From positions 63,015,453 through 63,079,452 of the forward strand of contig CM049311.1 of assembly GCA_026874595.1 (NCBI GenBank): DNA of 64,000 bases, given 5' to 3'. Position numbers and translations under genes: made by a program. Below the pieces are notes generated by a model. It was not told the DNA's origin. It did not search any database and saw nothing but the letters and a program-made list of their open reading frames with translations. Below, in pieces: positions 36,640 to 64,000 of this stretch; position 1 is the stretch's first letter, and every line of letters starts with the position of its first letter. The stretch comes from Sipunculus nudus (Eukaryota; Annelida; Sipuncula; Golfingiida; Sipunculidae).

Positions 36640-38770
36640 GGGACCCACTGGTCACGGCGCTGTTATTTATGATAATAAAATATGATATTGGTTTTGTGTG
36701 ATTTATGAGAACGCCATCATTCTAATAAATCATAAGCTGATTTATGAGAATGATGGCGTTTGACTCAAATTATGTAAAGATTTTGATAAAAAGAGGAAAG
36801 ATGACATTTATATTATTTAAATTTGGAAAAGGTGTGCTATTGTCACACATGTTTTGACTGGGCCCAATAATATAGCAGTAGAAGTATTTGAAAAAAAAAA
36901 AAATACCCACTATAAGACATGTTAATTATCATGCCTTTTACAAAGGAGTTATAGGTTATTCATTTATTACAGATTACCTTTACCCCTTGCAAGAGAAGCA
37001 CTAGCAGAAATGATATGAGAGTTTAACTATTTATTAAAAATTAATTGCAATTATTTTGCCAAACATAATTTTAATTAAAAAATACTAATAGTATCATCTG
37101 AAGTTTTTAAAATAATTTAATTAAAATAAACGATTATTAAAATAATATCATAAATGCATTCATGAATGCATTCATGAATACATTTTAAAAGTATTTGCAC
37201 TTGCATTCAAATTCCTTCTTTTTTACCTGTATTAGTATTTGTATTAATTTTTATGATTGAACTATTGAATATTCAATATAAGTATTCATATTCAAATACA
37301 ATTAAAAAGTATTCACTCAATGTCTCGTATTTATACAGTTTCAGTCAAACGAAACTGTTGAGAATCAAGGATATACATTATAGACATCATAATGAGAACT
37401 TGTCTAAGTTCCGATTTTTTTAACACATTTGAATATTTTTATTTTTTCAAAACATGTATCAGAAAAAAAGTAATCTCATCCATGAATCTAATACATGTTA
37501 AATATACCCAAGGCTCAAAACACCCAATATATTATACAAGGTGCGAACTGGAGTTTGGCATGTTTAATTTTATTAACTGAAATAAAGGAATCAGTACTAT
37601 AAATTTTGATTATTTACCTAGTATCATGTAACAGCTGATACAGCCATGAGTCTAAATGTCATTAATTAAACATATTGATATCTTTAATGAGCACTTGTCT
37701 CAGTAATATTTTAAATTTTTGACATATTTCATTTTTTTAAATTTTGTAATAAATATAAATATAAACTAACAAATTTAACACCTGGAAAAGGCCTGAAAAT
37801 TGAGATTTAATATATTCCATGGAAGATCCATAAAACATCAGTAATTACTAGGTAATTCCCTGTTACTCCTTAAAAATAAAATTCCTTTTCCATAAATTTT
37901 TCTTAAATTTGTTATTATAACCGAATATTTTTTTCAAATTATAGTTTATTGTTATGTTTTGGCCTAAACAACAGCTATAGGAGGGGGATTTGGACAGTTA
38001 GATCCAGCTGAAGCCACCCAAAAGCTGGCTTGCTGCAGAGTATGCCTCGCTTCAAGCATGCATAATTGGCATGAAAGGTCAACAAGAAGACTTGAAGGGG
38101 TTTCAGTGTAGCTTAGGTGTGACATGGTCTCATAAAAAAACTTTTAAAAAGCTACAGGATTTGGTCAATTCCTTTCAAATTTCAGAATTAAGAAGCTGAA
38201 ATCTTTACGTGTGCATGATATGAAAATTAAATCAACAGTGCTTACAGGGAAAAGTGCCATGGCAAAATCTGGGAAAAATTTAAGGTACTGATTTTATATT
38301 AATGCCAATAACTTATAAAATTTGAAATATTTAGATCTAATTTTCGGTATACAATTGAGTCTAGAATAAATGGAGTTAAATATATTTCCTAATTTTTTTA
38401 CAAGGTGCATTTTGTTAACTTCATCAAATTACGCAATATGGACTTAATATTTGGTATGTACATAGGAAATTTATGGAAGAAAATGCATACTAGATATGAT
38501 CAAAACAGATCAGTGGTTTTGATATCAGGCAGTCTTGAAGTGTAACAATGGGTTTTTAATGGAAAAACGGAGGTTTTTCCTTAATTCCTCGAAGGAACGA
38601 AGTCCTAGTGACCCAATTTTCGGTATGGTAGGAGATTTTGGGGACATCAAACTGTATGCAAAATTTTGGATTCGTAGGTCCAACGGTTTCAAAATGGGAC
38701 ATGTTAACGGCCGGACGACGGACAACGGACCGTGACTATAGCTCAGATGACTTATAGTCAGCTGTGCTAA
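36640..38770 (-). repeat. Inverted copy of the 15.95-18.59 kb repeat
   Basis: Begins CAAGGGACCCACTGGTCACGG, the reverse complement of a GACCCATGGGTC-type end. Ends ...ACTATAGCTCAGATGACTTATAGTCAGCTG near 38763. Internal landmarks in reverse order match the left copy: CATTCATGAATGCATTCATGAAT near 37155 against 18165, and GAAAGGTCAACAAG near 38072 against 17400. Confidence 0.75.
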
Positions 38771-39079
38771 AAAGGCAACAGGCTGACAAGCAAATACAAA
38801 GATTAAATGAGAATTAAAACAAACTATCAAAGGTACACCTGAGGGGTAATGATAGTACATAAGAGCAACATTGTTGAAATTTTGCCAGTTTTATTTGAGT
38901 GTCATGAACATACATATATAAAAATAGGTTTCAAATTTTCTATGAAAACATGATCAAACATTTGTTATTTGAAGCAAATCAAATTATTTCGTGTAATTTT
39001 TATAACACAATGACCTTTATTAGCAAGACCTACAGGCCTAATGCGAACCTGTGCAATGGGATATACATCCGGTATAATA

Positions 39080-40750
39080 CTTCCATGCTGGACCATTACT
39101 TTTCAAGTACACTTGTGACTTGTATATATGTACAATGCAAGTACTAAACATTTTGAACCTGAGTATAAGCACCAGTTACACAAACGTCACTCCTGAAAAA
39201 CTGGCGTGCATGTACCAACACAAAATGATTTTAGGTGGAGCCACAAGTCTTGTGTGTGAGAAAGCCATCGAAGATGTATGGACATGAACATGTAGAAATT
39301 TCAGGCAGATACTTCAACCACGAGGTATGTACACAGATGCAGGAACCCCAAGAACAATTGTAGGTGGCGCCACAAGCATTGTTTATAAACAAACTATCCG
39401 AGATGTATGAACATGCATTATTTCAAACTGATATGTCAAATCACTCCTGAAACAGGAGAGAACACTGTGCAAAAATTATTGTAGGTAGCACCATCAGTCT
39501 TGCATAAGACGAAGCTATCCGAGATGTATACATAGGCCAATTTAAAGCAGACAGATCAATTCCCTACTGAGAAAGAGGCAGGGACATGCACTGTGCAAAA
39601 ACCATTGTAGGTAGCGACACCAATCTTGTGTATGAGAAAGCCATCAGATGCATGGACAGACCAAAATTTCAGGCAGATACATCAAACTTCTCTTGAGTCA
39701 GATGCTCCAAGCTCAGCTGAGCCAGGCAGTCCCCCCCCCCCCCCCAAGTGAAGAGAAGCTAATTGCCAGCTGCAGCTAGTGCACTGAGTAAACTCTTGAC
39801 CTGCACCTGGCTGCACTGAGTGAACTCTTGACCTGTACCTGGCTGCACAGGGTGAACTTTTGACCTGTTGAAAACTCTGATACAGTTGGCATTCTGCCAA
39901 AGCTATAAATAGATCCAGAATGAAACTTGGTCTGTTGCCAAATCTGAAATAATTGACAGTCTGCCAAGCTGTTTATAGACACAGACACAACCATGGCATG
40001 TTGGTTAATCTGTTTACTCACACAGAAAGACTCGCTACATTGCTACTTTAAACTGACATATTCATAAGAATTTTTTTATCAAAAAGTTTAGGATAATCAC
40101 AGATGCTGAATCAGAATACAGATAAATTTTATTCATGGATTTACCTTACACATAGGTTGGATTTGGACACCCTATTATTTATATTGCCTGTACAGCTTTG
40201 CTTATATACCAACAGGCATTTCTATGACTCAAAAATTCAATGAACCAGATCTATTTTTATAGAAATAAGAGACCCAAACAGTAGAACATAAGAATAAAAC
40301 CAATCAGTTGAAAGTTTCATCATAAAACATTTCTAATGCAGTGGCTGAAAGAGGCTAAAATTAAAGTCTAAATTTCAAATATGACTCATGTGGCCAACAT
40401 TCACATAAAATTTGGTGATAATAGCTCCAGCCTTTTCTGAGATTGTAATTTTAATATGGTATTTTTGGTAAAATGTTCCGCTTCCAGTAACTCTGCAAAA
40501 TCTCACCAGACTAAAAACCATTCATACAAACTCCAGAAAATATTATATCTGGGATTATATCTGTGAAATACTGAACCTTCTGGCTGGATGGTTTCGGAGA
40601 AGATTTTTAAAGTTTTTTGCTTTTCCCCTGTAAAATCTAAGTCAATGCAGATAGCAAAAAAATAAGCTCAATCCAATATAGTTTGACATGTGACTGATTC
40701 TTCCATAAAATTTGGTGCTGCTAGACCTGACGGTTTTTGAGATAAAATGA
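39080..40750 (-). repeat. Inverted copy of the 13.0-14.8 kb repeat (part X)
   Basis: Reverse-complement match to 13010-14790. It includes several degenerate GGTGGCGCCAC(A/C) units near 39232, 39363, 39483 and 39606, and a C-run at 39731-39745. Three tandem short units at 39775-39860 repeat 'gtgaactcttgacctg.acctggctgca'. Confidence 0.75.
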
Positions 40751-42286
40751 GTTATTGTAGGATGACAGTGGATGGACAATGCTGTGCCATTGCATAAGCT
40801 CACAGGTTCGCTTAAAATGGTCAGTCATAATTCTTTATGCATCATGTAACATAAATAAGTTAAGAAAATAACCAAGATCAAACAACTTTTAATAATTTAA
40901 CTTAACATCATTGAAAATGCTAAAAATATACTCAGCTGCTAAGTGAAGGCAATTCTCTGATTAAATGGCCTATTGTTAATAACATGTGCCTATGCATTAA
41001 AAATAAAGAAACAAGGAATACATCACTGAAAAGTCTGGATAAATATCACTGCATCAAAATAACATATTAAACAAGTAACAAAGCTCTTGACAACATTTTC
41101 TCTTGATTATCGATTTGCAATAGCGCCATAAATTTAAAGCAGACAGCAAAACAGAGGTTTTAAAATTCAAATGTTTGGTGAGATAAGAGATCTTATTAAA
41201 AGAAAATTTAAAGCTAAATTATAAGTATGTAGCATTAAAGTGGAGTAAAAAACAGGAAATGCAGATGCATAAAATTCAGCTGGTTACCATCACAGACATA
41301 ATCAACCAAAGACTTCTGCTTTGTAACAGGGGGTCTGGTTCTGTCCCCCCCTCCCCCAACTGGTGAAAAAGCAGAAACGAATTTCACCCCCAGAGCAGAG
41401 TAGTAATTAGTTTGTATTACCTTCACAAAAAGGAACAGAGTAATATTTGCATATCATTGCTATTGCTCAGAAAGGGAACCATAGAAATCCACTGCTGCTC
41501 AACATGTAAGTCCTGAATACTGTCGGTGCTACTCACAAATGGAGTCTTATAGCCTTAATTATTAAACAGATCATGTAAAAAAAATCTTATGTCCCCTTAG
41601 TGCTCATAAAGTAATTAAACAATAACAATGTATAAAACTGTGAGCATTTCAGTTTATGTAATATCCTAAAACGGATCAATAACATATTCATTCTGGTTAT
41701 CCACCATGTTAAGGTCAAAAGAAAAAGATGTGTACATACTGCTTTTACAGCTTGCCATTTTTAATCTTAACAAATATTAAGATATACATGTTCTTCCTAT
41801 TACGTTTATCCGGTCCATTTTTCTATAATTCAAATGACAAATATTATTAAACTTTACATTCTACTATTACTAGGTCATTTGAATTAATACAAACTCAACC
41901 TGTCGATACCAATACAACAAATAAATCTTTATTTCATTTTCTATTTTGTCAACTTAGCAGGGAAGCTTTATTGGTATAAAGTATGTTTATAAAACTGAAA
42001 AACTATAGAACTGAAAAAATCTTATCAACATGTTAGCTGTTATTCTGTTGCCAAACCTGCTCTGCAGCTTATGTTCATCCCTGTCAATTTTTTTTAAAAC
42101 AGCTGATACTTAAAATAATAAATTCTAAATCAGTGCTTCATTGTAAGATGAAAAAAAAAAAATTTTAAGGGATATCAATTCATTAATTTATTCATATATT
42201 GTGATAGATATGCATGTACATATGACTGGACAGCTTGTAATCCTTGGCTTTTGTTCGGTGGGCGACTGATTAAGTTTCTTTTGATC
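40751..42286. other. Unassigned sequence, 3' side of spermine synthase
   Basis: No gene recognised. A C-rich run lies at 41345-41360. Minus-strand AATAAA words at 42187-42192 (95 bp past the spermine synthase stop) and 41928-41933 are candidate polyadenylation signals, so the right end is probably its 3' UTR. Confidence 0.4.
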
Positions 42287-60644
<18,358 letters not shown>

Positions 60645-62519
60645 CTTATATGCAACAAATTAATATATCAGATAATATATTTCAAAGTTTTTTTTATATT
60701 CAGTAACTAATCATATGACCATGTTTTAAAACTGGGTGTTATGATGTAGCACCAGGGTTGTAACTGGGTCAGACGTTGCTCATTTTGTTCCTCACTAGCA
60801 AGCAGAATAGTGAAATCTTGAAAGATATGATGAGATAGATTCCCTCTAACAGGGATTATTTATAAATGCATTTAACATCTTTAACACTGATTAAACAAAA
60901 GCTTGACAATAGAAATCATTCATATGGGAGTTTTATCTCAATCTTCCCACAATAGACGGTACCACCAGCAAGCCTGACCTTTGAAAAGATCAGGCCTATA
61001 CACATGTATTCTCTATTTTACACATATTCAAAAATCATTTCTTATTTTTGCGCATGAGAAACTACTAAAATCTTGACATGTTCTAAGTTTACCTGCAGCA
61101 ACTGATTTTTTAAAGATTTACTGCATTAGCAGAAAAAACAAGGACAGAAAATGTTCCAGATAATGTTGGCCATGGTTGCAAAGTTTAAATTCCTTTGATA
61201 CATAAAGCTAACTACAGCCACGGGATCAGGAGGAATATCATGATATATTTTTACCGTCATGACATATCTGGTTTTATTTCAAGATAAAGATATAAATTTA
61301 AGGCAAAAACATGGTTGAATATATCCACAAATGGCCTAGTGACAGGAAATATAGACAGGACATATCAGTGTAACTAACAACTATCAGAATCACAAATACC
61401 CACTGTTGGCTACTAATACAAAACAAAGTGGATTCTTACGTGCTGAATTCCTGAATGTTATTAATATCAATTATTAATGGTTCTGATGCCTTTAAACAAA
61501 GGCATAACAAAATACCAAACACAGACACTAGTAACAGGCCCATTTCTAGTGGATGGCTGGAAAAAAATAATATATATTTCACTGTAAGGCCTGCCTTTAA
61601 TTTTAGTTCAGGAAAGTTTTATCTGGTCATAAAACAGATAAGATCTATGCAGACTATTTTTTTTTTTGGGGGGGGGGAGGGGGTTGTCGTCTTTCTTGTA
61701 CCTGTACACATGCAGACATCTAGCTGTGGACTTTGGCACTACATGTACATGGCCATGCATGACACTGAATGCCATCACAAAGAGATCATTACATAAAATG
61801 ATATTCAGAAACCATTCATGTTTATGGTAATCATGAGATAGTAAGTGGTGTACATAACATGAGAGCATTCATGACCAACTGGAAAATACCATGGGGTTCC
61901 TGTAAAAGCTAAAGTTATACATATTACAGTAGGAAAGGATAGCCCAAAATATACTGTAAAACAAAATTAAAGCATGTGTCTCAAAAAAGGGGCACATTCC
62001 TTCTCTTAATTAAACCATCCAGAATTATTCCAGAAACATTTTCCAGTTCACATGAGGTAATCACGACTTCCAAGCAGTAGTGAACATGTATATCTCAAAA
62101 CAAGCAAATTCAAGAAATTTATGTCCTCTGCTTTTGCCTTCAAGTCTAGATGATTTTGAAGTCTGTGGTAAGTACCATTAGTTTTAACCACACTCAAAAG
62201 ATGGCAGTTACTGCAAAAAAATTCAAGTACTTTATGTTCACTGCTAGCGACGCCTGTTGGTGATTAGTATAACTGAATGTACTGATTGATCAAATGAAAA
62301 TTGAAATATCATATTGTATTATTATCTTGTGAGACAGACACTCCAAAACCAAACCCAACCAAGGTAAGCATGAGAGCAATCACTGACCTAAATTTGAATG
62401 AAATCAGATAAAACACAGAAATAATCACTAGGAAATGAAAAACCTGATGGAAGGACAGAGGGACAGACAGACAAACCCAAATCAATGACCCAGCATTCCT
62501 TCCAAGGAAGCGGGGGACA
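60645..62519. other. Spermine synthase upstream intron, no exon found
   Basis: Expected to contain or precede the next 5' exon, which must end in phase 1. None recognised. A T-run followed by a G-run lies at 61660-61683. Confidence 0.35.
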
Positions 62520-64000
62520 ATTACCGTAGATCCGCGTTTTGCCGCCGCACGTCGTCTAATGGCCGCACCCCATGTTCGTAAAATATCTGGAAGGCTCCTT
62601 CACTGGAGTAAAAAATTCCCAAAACCTTACTTAATGGCCGCACCACATTCTAACCACGTTCCATTGCCGGGTGGGGTATGGGAACACAACGATAAAAGGT
62701 TCTTTTCTTAAACGCTAGGCTGCAGCTAGGAATGCTGCGGTATGCTGATATGCGGTCAGGCATAACAGTTTTTGGAAACAGTTGCAACTGTGTATGTTGC
62801 TTGTCTTTGCTAATTAATTAATTTAATTAATTTGTTAAACCGCCTGATCTACCTTATTAGAAAAGATGACAATTTGTTCGGTTTATGACGACTCATCCAA
62901 GACGAATCCTAGTAGGGCCACGAAATTAATTTGACACATCACTGAATGCCGGAGAATCTTGCGCCTTTAACTTGACTAATTAAAGTTCAATGGGTCATCA
63001 AAGCATTGTATGGGACGACTGTAATTTAAACATTATTTAGACATAATACATCGTCGGTCATTTAACAAAAAACATTTAAATAAACGACACCCGCGTCGGT
63101 GATCATATTTCCAGAAGATCTCAGGTTGTGCTGATCATAATATATGCAAAATGGTGTCCGAACCATCAACCGGCAAAAGATGCAACATAAAATGATTACG
63201 GAACTTCCGGGCCTTGGTGTACCTTGCGCCTTTACCCTGTCTAATTAAACTTCAATGGGACATCAAAGCCAACGGTACTCTTTGTGATGGCTTTTATTTA
63301 CACTCTATACAACATCGGTCAATTAACAACCTTGACAAAACCGTTGAATAAGCGAATCCCGCGTCGAGCCTTTACGCGTACACCAAGGGTCCTGCTGATC
63401 ATAATATATGCACACTTGTGCCCGAACCGTCTGCTAGCAAAACGTGCCATATTTAAAGATTACGGAACTAGCTGGTGAGGTTATGACCTTTGAGCGCCAT
63501 CTATTGAAAATTTGATGAACGAAGAAGTATCTGAACGTGAACGCAGGTTTAATTGCCGAAGAACGTATGGTCTTTGGTTATCTTTTGTTTTACAGTTTAT
63601 TTTAAAAGAAATGATATGTTCAAGAAATATCTTAAAATAATGTTTTTCCGATATTGCAGCCATACTGAAATATAGGTACAACCGTTAGTCTGGAGAGAAT
63701 GCATAATTTGGCGAGTGAATATCGATCTTTTATCAATCATTGCGTGAAAATTGCCGTGGTTTATGACTGACTCAGAAAAGTTTTATAATACATATAAGCC
63801 TGTTTAAAATATCAATTTTACATTTTATAAAATTAATAATGAATAAAATTAATATACAAATATGCAGTATCATTAAATATACGTTCCCAGTATTCACTTC
63901 TTCTTCAGCCTATTATCGACCATTGCCCCTCGGCGGACCGTCGAGTCTCTTGTACATGTTTGAATTCAGCCTAACCTGCGTTTTATAGCCGCATCCCTTG
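62520..64000. repeat. Repeat element with internal ~275-bp direct repeats, running off the window
   Basis: TTGCGCCTTTAACTTGACTAATTAAA..TTCAATGGG.CATCAAAGC occurs at 62955 and, with changes, at 63225. The ATCATAATATATGCA segment follows in both (63134 and 63398). 'CCGCGTTTTGCCGCCGCA' at 62530 recurs in altered form at 63975 (GCGTTTTATAGCCGCATCC). No coding region seen. Confidence 0.6.

Overview
This is a 64 kb stretch of AT-rich, intron-containing animal DNA. Long introns, dense dispersed repeats and (AT)n microsatellites rule out a prokaryote. The gene content and repeat style suggest a lophotrochozoan, most likely a bivalve mollusc; that placement is inference. I see four host genes or gene parts and one well-preserved LTR retrotransposon. 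The rest is repeats and unassigned sequence.

Left third (1-24 kb): an intronless secretin/adhesion-type GPCR with a somatomedin-B domain (4414-6921, +). Its flanks are duplicated at about 15.2-21.5 kb, but the duplicate lacks the whole receptor coding sequence and is split by a 2.6 kb repeat. A decayed receptor fragment sits at 23.06-23.16 kb.

Middle (24-34 kb): two related Golgi-type carbohydrate sulfotransferase genes, head-to-tail on the minus strand. One (31587-33882) can be modelled as four exons giving a 393-residue protein. The other (24088-26505) has two exons in view and an unresolved 5' end. A large pair of inverted repeats (about 13.0-18.6 kb and 36.6-40.8 kb) brackets them.

Right third (42-61 kb): the C-terminal half of spermine synthase on the minus strand, in six small exons from 60644 down to 42287. 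The exons are too short to show as long open frames; I found them by reading the protein and the splice sites. Two of the five introns carry minor-spliceosome (U12) signals: an AT-AC intron (58961-60489) and a GT-AG intron ending at the terminal exon (42330-43049). The 14 kb intron between them holds a 2.8 kb tandem array built on the palindrome GGTGGCGCCACC, plus a 6.6 kb LTR retrotransposon (50136-56733) inserted antisense to the gene. The AT-AC intron is mostly filled by a 1.2 kb MITE.

The retrotransposon has a perfect 5-bp target duplication and LTRs that look about 99% identical. Its order is Gag (SCAN-like capsid, zinc knuckle), protease, integrase, then remnants of RT and RNase H. Integrase upstream of RT marks the Gmr1-like branch of Ty3/gypsy. 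The copy is defective: a stop codon interrupts the region after the integrase core, and a deletion with a frame change removes nearly all of RT. All repeat comparisons were made by eye, so boundaries and identities are approximate.
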